DNA of 64,000 bases from Torymus aiolomorphi. Taxonomy: Eukaryota; Arthropoda; Insecta; Hymenoptera; Torymidae. Both the position numbers and the translations under genes were made by a program. Positions 51,642 through 62,370 of the stretch are shown in pieces. The notes beneath the pieces were generated by a model. The model ran no database searches, was not told the origin of the DNA, and saw only the letters and a program-made list of their open reading frames with translations. Location: contig CM070877.1 in assembly GCA_036365515.1 (NCBI GenBank), positions 115,787,321 to 115,851,320 on the forward strand, read 5' to 3'. Positions within the stretch are counted from its first letter, which is position 1; the number at the start of each line of letters is the position of its first letter.

Positions 51642-53340
51642 GTTCGATGTAAAAACTAAAATGGAGAATATTTAATATATATTATGGGATCATGAATATA
51701 ATTACAAAAAATATCGGTGATCTTTGAACAGTTACTTGTGTAATAATCAATCTTTTTTAAAGCTAAGCCATTATGTAATTATCACAAAATTAATGAATTT
51801 GATTATTATTTTATATTAAAATGATTTTTTTTCACCAAGAAATATAATGCACTTAAAACTATTTTGATAATAATTAATGAATGGTAAAAAATTAAATATT
51901 TCTTGAAATATGGACTGTATTCTGTTTTTTGTTAGGTATTGTCGGAAATTGAGATGACGATCTATTCTAATTGACTCGAAAGTACAAGTATAGACATAGA
52001 TAATTTAAGCAAAACGAAACCTTTATAAAGAGAGGGTTCTCTATTAAGAGAGAGCTTTTAAATACACTTCTTTTAACGCACACCTTTGTAAGAATGAGAT
52101 TATCTATATATAAATACTTTTTTGGCAACTTGCTTGCGGAAAGCTAAGCAACATCTAGTGATTACAATCCCATACAATCACTAAAAAAAAGAGATATGTT
52201 CTTAATTATTTATAATATTGTTTAAAACCTGGACCATCATTATTATCAATTTCCTTTAATATTAACTACTATTAAAATACTATTACAATACTAATAACAT
52301 GTTGTGAAATTATATAGTGCAATATTTCATTTTATGTAGGCTAGGCTTAAAACTGTGCATGACAATGCTTGATAGCAAGTTCTTCTAAATAAAATATATG
52401 TTTTCAATGAAAAAATTTGATCTTTTTTTATTAGTTAATAAAAAATTCATTGGATTTGCAACATATTCCAAGAAACTAAAAGTTAATTAAATCTATACAA
52501 TATTGTACTTAATCATCAATTAAGTTACCAAATATGTTGCACAATGGGTGCATTTCTCAATTTAATAAAAACCTCTACTCATTGGAAAAACCCATTTTAT
52601 TTATGAGAAGATGATATTAAGTATAGTGATACAAATTCTTAAATCCCACATCTAATATTTTTAAAAACTTTCCAGACAAAAAAAAACTTGATTTATGACT
52701 GCATTACACAATGTTATTTCACAACGCATTAAAAAAAATTAGTAAACTGTTCAAGATTTGTTTAGGTTATACAACATGGTAAATGAGATAAAATTAAAAA
52801 CAAAATTTTGATTGCTTTACCTAGAAAGCATTAAAAGTTTACAGAAATGAAATATTTAATAAACTCGATGCTAGTAGATTTCATATATTTTTATAATCAC
52901 CAATTTCTATCAATAGTATGTTCGTGTACTTATCAAATTCAATTTTGCAATAAACAGTGGTTTACAGAGTGGTTTTCCAAAACATACTTTAATAATGTGT
53001 AACCTGGCAATTAAATATTTAGTTTGTTTAATGGTGCAAAATAACCGATACTTTCCTTTGATAAAATTAAATAAGAAAAAAAAGAATATTAATATTCTTC
53101 ATACATATATCCGGAAAAAACTTACAACATACAAAACAGATGCAAAAACTAGCTGGCTTTGTAACAAAAGTTGTACTTAAATATTTGAGAAAAAATTAAT
53201 AAGTTTTCGACTATCCTTTTAAATAGACTTGCAACTAGCAAGAAATTGTGATGTACTTTTTTAGTAGCAAGTATTTAAAAAAGTATTGTTCTTCATTTTA
53301 GATAAACAATATACTCACTCAAACTCATTTCAATAGGCCC
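51642..53340. other. Non-coding interior of the DDE_Tnp_4 transposon
   Basis: About 1.7 kb of AT-rich DNA with no credible gene, upstream of the transposase start. Presumably it includes the promoter, but nothing specific can be pointed to. Confidence 0.55.
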
Positions 53341-53381
53341 GTTACACTAAAAAAAATATAAGGACCAGATACGGAAATACC

Positions 53382-53472
53382 ATGGGTTAGTATATCTATA
53401 TATATGAGGAACAGTGCTTATTCCCGCTGTTCCTCGTATATATAGATAGGTTAGATATACTAACCCATGTTA
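53382..53472. mobile_element. Hairpin MITE, ~90 bp
   Basis: CATGGGTTAGTATATCTATA and GAGGAACAG are mirrored by CTGTTCCTC, TATATATAGATA and ATATACTAACCCATG. A related element lies at 60113-60262. Confidence 0.8.
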
Positions 53473-53479
53473 TTTCTGT

Positions 53480-53690
53480 TCGTTTCACAAGTGAACAGAC
53501 CATTCCGGTCGTTTCTCCTGTCTAATTAACAAAATAAATTAGTTAAAATAGACAATTTGAGTTAAATAGAATGAAGAAAAGTAACATTTTTTTATTTTAT
53601 TATATTTTAACACAATTTGTCTATTTCAACTCTTTTCTTTTATAACTAGACAGCAGAATCGACCGAAATAGTCGGTTCACTAGCGAAACG
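53480..53690. mobile_element. MITE with ~46-bp terminal inverted repeats
   Basis: GTTTCACAAGTGAACAGACC...TCCTGTCTAATT is matched in reverse complement by AACTAGACAGCAGAAT...GGTTCACTAGCGAAAC. The AT-rich centre is without ORF. It lies directly after the hairpin MITE, perhaps inserted into it. Confidence 0.8.
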
Positions 53691-54784
53691 ACCAATAAAA
53701 AGAACGGACCCCATATGTTGATATTCAATTACTGAACTATTTCAATCGTTTGTTACTTTAAAACATATTTTTATCATTATAATTATGCAGATCGGTAGTT
53801 GAAGTACAGATGAATATATACTCCATGCGGCACTTGACTATCTGCATATTAACTCATAATAATTAATATTGATGCATAGTTACAAATACATACATATGTT
53901 CATATGTTTCACGAATAATTCTGTAAAATGCCGTTTCCCTGCGCCTGAAAAAGGCTATCAGGCCCTTTGTAGCTACCGGAGAAGTAATACTCAATTCTAA
54001 AGAATTTTTTTCATTAAAAAAATTTTTATAATATTTTTGTATGTCCTAACACGTATTGAACGATCTTCTTTGAGGTTATGTTCCAAAAACATGGTAAAAA
54101 ACACGAAAAAAATGTTTATAATTTAATTTTATAGCATTATTTGATGCAAAAATGGTAGTGCTGACAGTGGAATTTGAAGATATAGAAAGAAATTGAAAAA
54201 AAATTGTTCATAAACACTTCTTTAGCTATTGGTTTTGAGGTTATGTGCCAAAATCATGGGAAAAATGCTTAAAAAATCGGTTTTTTCGAATTTTGAGTAT
54301 GTTCCGGCTCGAAAACGCAAATTCGGACACCGCCATTTGAAAGAACGGGAAAAAATACACAAAAAATCATTATTTACAAGTTAGCAAAAAATTACCTACA
54401 TAACCTAAAAAATCATTGAAAAATTAAAAAATTTTTTCTCAGCTCAATTTTTTTTTTTAAATCTTAAAAAAATCAGGCTGTTTTCTTACTCAAAAACACA
54501 TGTCTGTGAATTTTTTCAGATTTTTTTTAAAGGAAGGGTCGAGCGGAAAAAAATTTTTTCGAAAAAACACGTTTTTTAGGTTAGGAGACTCAAATTATCA
54601 CCTAGGGAGCTGAAAATTTGGCTAGAGAGGTTTTCAATAATGTAATTTCGAATGGTCAATCCGAAAAAAAAATCCAGGTGAGTGCAATTTTGACCATCTT
54701 ATCCCGCTATAGTCTTAGATTCTATACTACTAATAAAGTATTTTTTAGTAGACAATTGATGCGAATAAAATATCAATCTGTGAA

Positions 54785-54982
54785 TGTCAGGTGGCGCTAC
54801 CTACTGGTCGCCACTGGCGGTATCTCTCTAAGAGCCCGAGCGCCGCACGTCAGAGCTTGTACAGCATCCGAGCCGAGCGGACGTGCCCACGCGAGTCACA
54901 CCCATAATAAATAGTTTTTAGTGTTTATAATAAACACAGTGTATTCATTTGCCCGTCCTTCCCTCCACACCTGAACTCTACA
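54785..54982 (+). repeat. Gypsy C 5' LTR, 198 bp
   Basis: TGTCAGGTGGCGCTACC to CTGAACTCTACA. It contains AATAAATAG at about 54907 and AATAAACAC at about 54929, possible polyadenylation signals. No differences from the 3' LTR were seen. Confidence 0.95.
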
Positions 54983-54997
54983 TGGCGTAGTCGGTAG
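54983..54997 (+). other. Primer-binding site of Gypsy C
   Basis: TGGCGTAGTCGGTAG directly follows the 5' LTR and has the TGG start expected for pairing with a tRNA CCA end. The tRNA species was not identified. Confidence 0.7.
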
Positions 54998-55069
54998 TTT
55001 CTCTTGTCTCTACGTGTTTCTTCGGGGGCCTTAGAGCAAGCTAAAAACGCGCGAACCGCGAGTGAATAA

Positions 55070-55684
55070 ATGGGCGACGACGAAACAAAGCTCACCGGTC
55101 AGAGTGAACTTGGACGCACAGATCCAATTGAGAAAGTGAATAGCTCGACAGAAGCTGAAACAGAAGACACAATGGAGGGAATGAGGCCACCCCCAGCACT
55201 CTCTTTCGAGGGGAACTTGAAAGAAAATTGGAAGATATGGAAACAAAAGTTCGATTTATACTTGGAAGCAACGGCTTTAGACACAAAGCCTGAGCCAAGA
55301 AAAATAGCAGTTTTTCTACACACAATTGGAGAGGGGGCTCTTAAAAAATATAACACATTTGATCTGACTGAAGGAAATAAAAAGAAGTTCGGTGAAGTGA
55401 CTAACACGTTTGAAAATTACTGCTCACCAAGAGCAAATGAAACAGTGGAGAGACATATATTTAACACACGCTCGCAACAAAGTGGCGAAACGTTCGCAAA
55501 CTACCTAACAGAATTAAAGAAGCTTAGTGCAACGTGTAACTTTGGCAACCTGCAAGACAGCCTAATAAGGGATAGAATTGTCTGTGGCATCCGAGATGCA
55601 GAAGTAAGGAACCGCTTATTGCGCGAAGAAAATTTAAATTTAGAAAAATGCGAAAAAATATGCAGGGCTGCGGAACTAGCATGA
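55070..55684 (+). CDS. Gypsy C gag (matrix/capsid part), ending at an in-frame TGA
   Basis: Start MGDDETKLTG at the first ATG after the leader. Residues ~50-190 form the retrotransposon gag capsid-like region: WKIWKQKFDLYLEATAL, FLHTIGEGALKKYN, FENYCSPRANETVERHIF, GETFANYLTELKKLSATC and IVCGIRDAEVRNRLL. The frame ends with AELA then TGA at 55682-55684, while the same frame continues at once into the nucleocapsid. The stop is therefore either a nonsense mutation in this copy or a readthrough site. Gag would form virus-like particles that package element RNA. Confidence 0.9.
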   Translation: MGDDETKLTGQSELGRTDPIEKVNSSTEAETEDTMEGMRPPPALSFEGNLKENWKIWKQKFDLYLEATALDTKPEPRKIAVFLHTIGEGALKKYNTFDLTEGNKKKFGEVTNTFENYCSPRANETVERHIFNTRSQQSGETFANYLTELKKLSATCNFGNLQDSLIRDRIVCGIRDAEVRNRLLREENLNLEKCEKICRAAELA

Positions 55685-56386
55685 ATTCAGATGAAAACCA
55701 TAAATGAGGATGAAAAAAAAATTCAAGAAGTGAGATTAAAACAAAATAATCAAAAACAAAATAAAGACTTCAAGGGAAAAGGCAACAACACGCAACGGTC
55801 GGCTGATTCCAGGAAGAACACGCAAGCGGCACGCAGCGGCGGCTTCCAGAGAGAGCGACAAGGACGACAACAAGGCGGCGGGAACTGTACACGATGCGGC
55901 AGGCAGCACGCGCCAAGACAGTGTCCGGCCTACGGGAAGACATGCAACAAATGCAAAGGTATCAACCATTTCGCAAGCGTATGCAGGAAACCAGATGTAA
56001 ATGAAATACAGAAAGATAATGTAGACTCTTTCTTGATTTATTCTGTAAGTAAAAACACACATACGTATGAATGGACAGAAATGATTAACGTAAATAAAAA
56101 ATACAAAATTCCTGTTAAATTAGATTCGGGTGGTCATTGTAACGTAATGTCGTCATACGAATTTAATAGCGTGAAAGACAAAATTAAATTAGACAAACCA
56201 AAAACTGTACTTTCAAGCTATGGAGGCAGCAATATTCAAGTAATAGGTACTTGCAAATTAAATTGTAAATTTAATAATCGAAACAAAAAACTAATCGAGT
56301 TTGTAATTGTAAAAGGAGATAAAAATAATCACCCTACAGTTATAGGTTTACCAACTTTGCTTGAATTAAATTTAATAAATCAATAG
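55685..56386 (+). CDS. Gypsy C nucleocapsid and protease, same frame as gag
   Basis: After the TGA the frame reads a basic Gln/Arg-rich stretch, two zinc knuckle-like motifs (CTRCGRQHAPRQC, then CNKCKGINHFASVC) and an aspartic protease with KLDSGGHCNVMS as active site (DSG in place of the common DTG). VIGLPTLLELNLINQ closes it. An internal Met at 55691 exists but is not needed if the gag stop is suppressed or absent. The frame ends at TAG 56384-56386, ten bases after a slippery heptamer. Confidence 0.88.
   Translation: MQMKTINEDEKKIQEVRLKQNNQKQNKDFKGKGNNTQRSADSRKNTQAARSGGFQRERQGRQQGGGNCTRCGRQHAPRQCPAYGKTCNKCKGINHFASVCRKPDVNEIQKDNVDSFLIYSVSKNTHTYEWTEMINVNKKYKIPVKLDSGGHCNVMSSYEFNSVKDKIKLDKPKTVLSSYGGSNIQVIGTCKLNCKFNNRNKKLIEFVIVKGDKNNHPTVIGLPTLLELNLINQ
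56368..56374 (+). other. Predicted -1 ribosomal frameshift site A AAT TTA
   Basis: The heptamer AAATTTA lies in the gag-pro frame as A AAT TTA, matching X XXY YYZ and identical to the well-known A AAU UUA of Rous sarcoma virus. The zero-frame stop follows at 56384-56386. In the -1 frame the sequence is open from here through pol to 59187. I did not establish a downstream pseudoknot. Confidence 0.8.
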
Positions 56387-59187
56387 TTGAGTTAAATGAA
56401 AAACAAATTATAAAAGATTATAAAGACGTTTTTGAAAACATAGGAATAATTAAAGATTTTGAATATGATATTAAATTAGAAAAGGGCGCAAAAGGCAGCA
56501 TTGCGGCTTGTAGGAGAGTTCCTATAGCGCAACTCGAACTACTAAAAAATGAATTAAAAAGAATGGAACAATTAGGATTTATTGAAAAAGTAAGTGAACC
56601 CTCAGAATGGGTAAATCCACTTGTAATTGCTCAGAAAAAAGACGGAAGCATGAGGTTATGTTTAGACCCCGTAGATCTTAATGCCAATGTAAAAAGACCT
56701 CATCATGTTATTCCGGCATTCGATGAAATGTGCGCACAAATGCCAGAAGCAAAAGTCTTTAGCACTTTAGATGCAGAAAGCGGATTCTGGCAAATAAAAT
56801 TAACTAAGAAAAGTTCAGAGTATGTAACTTTTATTACACCATTTGGTAGATTTAGATTCTTGGTCATGCCATATGGAATCGCTCCTGCATCTGAAGTGTT
56901 TCAGAACTGTTTTGACCAAATCTTTTGTGATTTAGAGGGAGTAGTTATTTTAATAGATGATATTCTAGTATGGGGGAGAACAGAACAAGAGCATGACGCA
57001 CGGTTAAAAAACGTGTTAGATAGAGCACGTGAAAGAAATGTGACTTTCAATTTGAAGAAATGTCAATTCAAAAAGACAGAAGTTAAATATGTAGGTCATA
57101 TATTTTCAGAAAAGGGCATAAAAACAGACCCGGAAAAAGTTAAAGCGATAGTCGAAATGAAACCTCCTGTAAACAAAGATGAGCTGTCTACATTTTTAGG
57201 CATGCTAACATATGTTGGGAGATTTGTACCCAATTTGTCTAGTGCAAATTCTACACTAAGAAATTTAACAAAAAGAAATTCTGAATGGATTTGGGATGCA
57301 AATGCACAAAAAGAATTTGATAGTCTAAAAAGTATTCTTATAAATGCTCCTACATTAAAATATTTTGATGTCAATAAGCCGGTAGTTCTAAGCGTAGATG
57401 CTTCACAGAAAGGTCTTGGAGCAGTCTTGTTACAAGATAACCTCCCAGTAGCATATGCTAGCAGGGCCTTAACAGAAACGGAAACACGTTATGCACAAAT
57501 TGAAAAAGAAGCCCTAGCGATAGTTTTCGCATGTAATAAATTTCACCAGTATATATATGGAAAAAGGGTACTAGTTGAAAGTGACCACAAACCTTTAGAA
57601 ACCATCTTTAAAAAATCTTATGATCAATATCCAGCTAGAATACAAAGAATGAAATTAGTAACCCAAAAATATGATATTGAGGTTAAATATAAACCAGGCA
57701 AAGAACTTTTCCTAGCTGATGCGTTGTCAAGAAATTACTTAAAAACAAAAGAAAATAATTTTTATGAAACTGAAATAGAAGCACATATACATAGCTTAGT
57801 AAAGAATTTTCCCATTACAATAGAAAAGAAAGAAAATTTTCAAACTGAGACTAAAAAAGATAATGAATTGCAAATGGTAATTGAATTTATAAATTTTGGA
57901 TGGCCAGATAATAAAAAATCAGTGCCTGATTGCATCAAGCCTTATTATGGAGCCGCTGATGAACTCAATGTAATTGAAGGGTTAGTATTTAAAGGCAATA
58001 AAATTGTAGTTCCTAAAACTTTAAGAAAAGAAATGTTAGAAAAGTTACACTATAATCATCTAGGAATTGAAAAATGTAAAATGAGAGCTAGAGAAGTTTT
58101 ATATTGGCCTTTTATGAGTAAAGAAATTGAAGATGTAATAGAAAGTTGTCACGTTTGTAACAAATACAAAAAATCCAAAATTAAGGAACCATTAATGCCA
58201 AGGAAAGTTCCGAATGAACCATGGCAAATGGTTGGTATGGATCTTTTCCATTTTAAAGGATCAGAACATTTGTTGATCATAGATTACTTTAGTAAATTTG
58301 TTGAAGTGATTAAGTTAAATTCTACAGATGCTCATAGTCTTATAAATGTATTAAAAAATATTTTTGCAAGATTTGGCATTCCGCTAGTGGTTTGCTCGGA
58401 CAATGGTCCGCAATTTAATAATCATCTAATGAAAGAATTTGCTAATAACTGGAATTTTAAACATGAGACTTCTAGTCCATATTGGCCTCAATCGAATGGC
58501 ATGGTTGAGCGCCACATTCAAACAATAAAAAGAATGTTGAGGAAAGTAGGTGATGATGGAAAGGATCCAAACCTTGCATTATTAGAATACAGAAATACTC
58601 CTATTGATGTAAATATTAAATCTCCAAACGAGATTATGTTCAATAGAAAAGTCAGAGGATTAGTTACGATAAGAAATGTTAATAATAAAAGACTAAATTT
58701 TAAGGAAATTAAAAATAAGCTTGTGGATAGACAAAATGAACAAAAGAAATTTTATGACAAAAAAGCTCACGAAAAGAAAGAGGAGATAAAGGTACATGAT
58801 AAAGTCTACGTCAGAAAAGACATGAATAAGCCCTTACAACCAGGCAGAGTTGTAGAGCAAAATGACAGGCCGAGATCATTCAAGATCAAATTAGAAAATG
58901 ACAATGTTATAGAGCGTAACACGCGACACATTTACCCCTATAGAGGTAATAATGATAGCTTTAAGAATAGATCTGTCGAAAGAAGCATATACTTTGAAGA
59001 TAATGTAAATCACGATGAGAATATTCCCGTACAAAATGCGCAACCTCAAAGGAATGATGTATGCGTGCATAATAGCGAGAATAATGTTGTAAATACAAAT
59101 AATGATACTCAAAATACAAATATATGTACAAGGTCAGGTAGAGTAACGCATACTCCTGCCTACCTTAAAGATTACGATTGTACTTAA
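56375..59187 (+). CDS. Gypsy C pol: reverse transcriptase, RNase H, integrase, open frame
   Basis: Reached by -1 frameshift. The first Met, at 56563, is inside the domain and not the true start, since ELNEKQIIKDYKDVF and CRRVPIAQLELLKNELKRME precede it. Numbered from that Met: RT with LDAESGFWQIKL (D70) and ILIDDILVWG (D132, D133); RNase H with LSVDASQKGLGAVLL (D279) and SDHKPLETIF; integrase zinc domain H496, H499, C529, C532; core D560, D613 (CSDNGPQFNN) and E649 (NGMVERHIQ), a D-x35-E spacing. A C-terminal tail with DKVYVRKDMNKP follows. No stop or missing catalytic residue was seen. Confidence 0.95.
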
Positions 59188-59193
59188 ATTTAT

Positions 59194-59206
59194 AAAACAA
59201 AGGGGA
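59194..59206 (+). other. Polypurine tract of Gypsy C
   Basis: AAAACAAAGGGGA (one C) directly precedes the TGTCAGG of the 3' LTR and would prime plus-strand synthesis. Confidence 0.8.
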
Positions 59207-59404
59207 TGTCAGGTGGCGCTACCTACTGGTCGCCACTGGCGGTATCTCTCTAAGAGCCCGAGCGCCGCACGTCAGAGCTTGTACAGCATCCGAGCCGAGC
59301 GGACGTGCCCACGCGAGTCACACCCATAATAAATAGTTTTTAGTGTTTATAATAAACACAGTGTATTCATTTGCCCGTCCTTCCCTCCACACCTGAACTC
59401 TACA
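59207..59404 (+). repeat. Gypsy C 3' LTR, 198 bp
   Basis: Same sequence as 54785-54982, followed by the GTGAA duplication. Confidence 0.95.
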
Positions 59405-59409
59405 GTGAA

Positions 59410-60112
59410 TAAAATATATAAAACATATAAAAATCATAAAGTATAAGTATATAATATATTTATTTATTCGTTATTAAAGTCATAAAAACTCGTAGTGAAC
59501 AGCTTTTTGAGTTCAATTGCAAATTAATTTTGAAGCACTGAAACCATGTAACATAAAGAACTAGACAAAATAGGCTATTGTTGATTTCTTAACTCTAAAG
59601 AGGTCATAGCAAAGTATTTTAATGGGTACAAATTGAAGTTTTACGAATAGCTTATACAATCAAATTCAAACAAGCACAAATTAATTCTCAGTTAATAATA
59701 TGAATACAATAATAAGTGATTTAAAAATTTACTCAGCATGGATTTCTATAATTTTCGAAGATTAATTAAATATACCATTAAAAACATTGACTGGTGAATT
59801 AAAGATAATAATTCATTATTATTTTAAATTATTATTATAAAAAATTAACTTAAATGAAATGCGATCACTTAATGATTATTGGTATATCTAATTATTACAT
59901 TTATCATGCATGTTATCATGCATGTTATATGTCCGTATAAATCAAAATTTATACATGTCCGTAGATAGTAACTAGGGGACAAATTAACATATTAATTTAA
60001 ACTTGCAGTCTTATGTTACGAAATTAGCATAAAAGAGCCCTAACTATTTATTAAACTATAAGAAAACAATGATATATCTTCTTGTAAATTTCTATCGTTC
60101 ATTATGGGCCAT
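59410..60112. other. AT-rich intergenic sequence, nothing recognised
   Basis: It includes two CATGCATGTTATCATGCATGTTAT-type direct repeats near 59915. No gene, RNA or element boundary was seen. Confidence 0.55.
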
Positions 60113-60262
60113 ACACGAAAAAAGGAACAGATAAAAAGAACAATAATTACATGGGTTTCTATATCTATATATACGAGGAACAACGAAATACAGAAGGAAC
60201 AAGAGGTATATACTAACCCATGCTACTCTTGTTCTTTATATCCTGTTCCTTTTTTCGTGTAC
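60113..60262. mobile_element. MITE, ~150 bp
   Basis: The ends TACACGAAAAAAGGAACAG and CTGTTCC/TTTTTTCGTGTA are inverted. The inner CATGGGTTTCTATATCTATA and GAGGAACA relate it to the hairpin MITE at 53382-53472. No ORF. Confidence 0.8.
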
Positions 60263-61240
60263 AGCTCATAACGCAGTAATATTTGTCTAAACTATTCAAT
60301 TTTCAAGAACTTTTTACGTTTCGTTTGATCGTTGTAAAGTGGCAATGTTGTTTTCTTTCAAGATGGGTTTAGGTGCTTATACATATAAATATAGATCGGC
60401 GTATGTTCAAATTTGTAAATATTCACTTGATAGACATGAATACAATTTTGATTTATACAAATTCAAGTCAATTATTTTGAAACTTTCATTGGAGAAAAGA
60501 TCATTACATCTACCCATTCTATACGCAACAAATTTGAGGTAAACACAAAAGCAGAAGAACAGAGAGAACAACAGTTTTTCTCTCTGTCAGACTCGGTACA
60601 AAACTACAAAGCAGTGTTACAAAATCACACTACGTGGTACAAAAAGTAGTTGACTGTAAATATTATTTAATATTTTATTGCTTTTTTGTTTATAATATAT
60701 CGCCATTGTGCTCTTTTCATAATTTTAATATTTTTCGTACACAAAATGTCGTATGACATGGGTTTTAAATATTTCACTTAGACTTTATTTTGACTGATGT
60801 AATCGAAACACCGCTACCTTAAGTAAATAAAAACTAGTAGAAAGGTATACAATGCACAACTAAGAATTCCAATCTTTTGTCTTACTAGACTTTTTTCAAA
60901 AAAATTGTTCGCAGCTATTGATAACAATATAATCATTTCTATAAGTACAATATTTCTTCTGTTTCAAAGTACAACAAACATGAAGTTAAAAAAAATTCAT
61001 GGTGTTCCTCTAAAAGAAAATTCGGAGTAATACAAAAATGTAGCAATAAGCATTATAACCGCGTTCAAAGTGACAGAAATATTATTTCTTATAATAAAAT
61101 AAATGCATTCATTTTATGAATGTAGTACATTCAGTATTTAAGTAAATGTGCAATAATAGTATCCCTAACGTAAAAAGAAAAATCTCAGTTACTCTATAAA
61201 AATGATTGATACAATTAAGAAAATTCAAAACATTCTTAGA
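60263..61240. other. Intergenic, no gene supported
   Basis: A 67-codon ORF (60339-60542) has AT-driven Tyr/Lys/Leu composition and no motif, so it is not called. The last part, nearest 61240, may include the 3' untranslated region of the cuticular gene on the minus strand. Confidence 0.5.
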
Positions 61241-61307
61241 TCAACATATAATTATATTGAGGCACGCGGAAGAAAAGTATCTCCACTGTGCAGGGTGATC
61301 GATATGC

Positions 61308-62005
61308 TTAAGCCCCAGGCAAATTAGTAGCGAGTACGCGAAATCCATTTCTGTCTGCAATGTAATGAACTTGCTGTAGCAGGCCATTAGCGTCGATGTA
61401 GCTATAGGCACCTCGCGTCGTGCCATCAAGGGCACGTGACTCCGTTTTTGCGCTAGTGTCGCCCGTGTAGCTATACTCGTACTGGCCAAGCGAATCCTGT
61501 ATATGACTCACCGAGCTATGTATGAAAGGCAGGGGACAGCGTAGGCTATGGTGGGCTCAACCGGCACGATGTAGTGATGCTGAACCGTTGTCTTGCTGCC
61601 CGTGGGAAAACCTCGAGACGGCAGAAAAGTGGGATTATATTTCACCACTGCGATGGCATTGCTAGGTCGAGGGGCTTCCTCCGGTCTCAGTAAATAAGGA
61701 TTCTGAGAACTCGGACTATGCCGACTTTGTTGCTGCGGCGGTAGTTGCTGATATTGCGATTGATGTTGCTTGTATGGTTCGTATTGCAGCTGCTCTTGGT
61801 CAACTTCTTGCCAAATTTGAGATGTCTCAGGTTTGCGAATCTGCTCAAGATGACTCTCTTTCGCTAAAGCTACCATAGGCGTGTCCTTAACGGAAGTCAA
61901 GACGTTAGGAGACGGCGAGTTGCTGGCATGCATTCGAAAGCCATTCTCTCTGTCAGCTGTGTAAGATGCAGTCTGCATGAGGCCATTCGAATCGATGTAA
62001 GAGTA
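61308..62005 (-). CDS. Cuticular protein, RR (chitin_bind_4) family, 3' exon; 1-nt frame break between two RR regions
   Basis: On the minus strand, an acceptor (CGTTTTATAG at 62006-62015) opens an exon reading GYSYIDSNGLMQTASYTADR, then ENGFRMHASNSP. This is the second half of a Rebers-Riddiford chitin-binding region; its first half must lie in an upstream exon not seen in the window. A Gln/Pro-rich linker follows (YKQHQSQYQQLPPQQQSR). A second RR region then reads SHIQDSLGQYEYSYTG, GAYSYIDANGLLQQVHYIAD and RNGFRVLATNLPGA, ending at TAA. The two parts are out of frame by one base at about 61508-61513. Such proteins are secreted and bind chitin in cuticle. The frame break may be a sequencing error, a mutation or an unusual splice. 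This is the only host gene recognised. Confidence 0.82.
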
Positions 62006-62015
62006 TCCTATAAAA
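62006..62015 (-). other. Predicted 3' splice site of the cuticular protein exon
   Basis: On the minus strand CGTTTTATAG, with AT-rich sequence before it, directly precedes the GGATACTCTTACATCG that starts the RR coding sequence. The protein frame has no start codon before this point and reads into the intron without RR similarity. Confidence 0.7.
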
Positions 62016-62171
62016 CGATATTATAAGTTTATTTGAAAATCATTTAGTCATGTACTCATTCTATCTCCGATATATTTTACAAATAATAGTATACGGCAAA
62101 TAATAAGTATTGTGAAGAATAAATACCCATCGGTACATACAAAATCGTTGGGTTAGAGGGAAAAGAGTCTA

Positions 62172-62370
62172 CCTCATCCAAGCATTGAAAAAGATGCTAC
62201 CTCGTCGACACACTGGTAAAGATGCTATCTCATCGAAGTGTTGGAAAAGATACTATCGTAGATCCGTTGAAAAAAATGCTGTCTCGTAGATGCGCTGAAA
62301 AACATGCCATCTCGTAGATGCGTTGAAAAACATGCAATCCCACTGAGATCTGGAAAACATGCTTTCTAAG
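62172..62370. repeat. 28-bp minisatellite, about seven copies
   Basis: Units such as CTCGTAGATGCGTTGAAAAA-CATGCAAT are repeated with 26- and 28-bp spacing between 62172 and 62370. It lies about 170 bases upstream of the cuticular exon, probably inside its intron. Confidence 0.88.

Larger units (their letters stand above)
48436..54709 (-). mobile_element. DNA transposon with ~750-bp TIRs and DDE_Tnp_4/SWIM transposase
   Basis: Ends TAGCGGGATAAGATGGTCAA and TTGACCATCTTATCCCGCTA are inverted and bordered by TA (48434-48435 and 54710-54711). The left repeat (48436-49330) and right repeat (53948-54709) match over about 750 bases once a small MITE in the left one is removed. The interior codes on the minus strand for a decayed transposase. 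Long inverted repeats and an IS5-like DDE domain point to the ISL2EU/IS5-related group rather than to Tc1/mariner. The superfamily label is an inference. Confidence 0.85.
54785..59404 (+). mobile_element. Gypsy element C (Ty3/Gypsy), recent and nearly complete, 4620 bp
   Basis: Two 198-bp LTRs (54785-54982, 59207-59404) look identical base for base. They begin TGTCAGG and end CTCTACA, and are flanked by GTGAA at 54780-54784 and 59405-59409. Between them are the primer-binding site, gag, nucleocapsid-protease, pol in the -1 frame, and a purine tract. Identity of LTRs means insertion was recent relative to the other elements. The only coding defect seen is a TGA between capsid and nucleocapsid regions. 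Confidence 0.95.

Noticed and set aside
60339..60542. 67-codon ORF
   Set aside because: No motif, and composition like the AT-rich flanks.
61498..61512. A 15-base intron (GTGAGT...ACAG) in the cuticular gene
   Set aside because: Far below the size of known spliceosomal introns, and removing it does not restore the frame.
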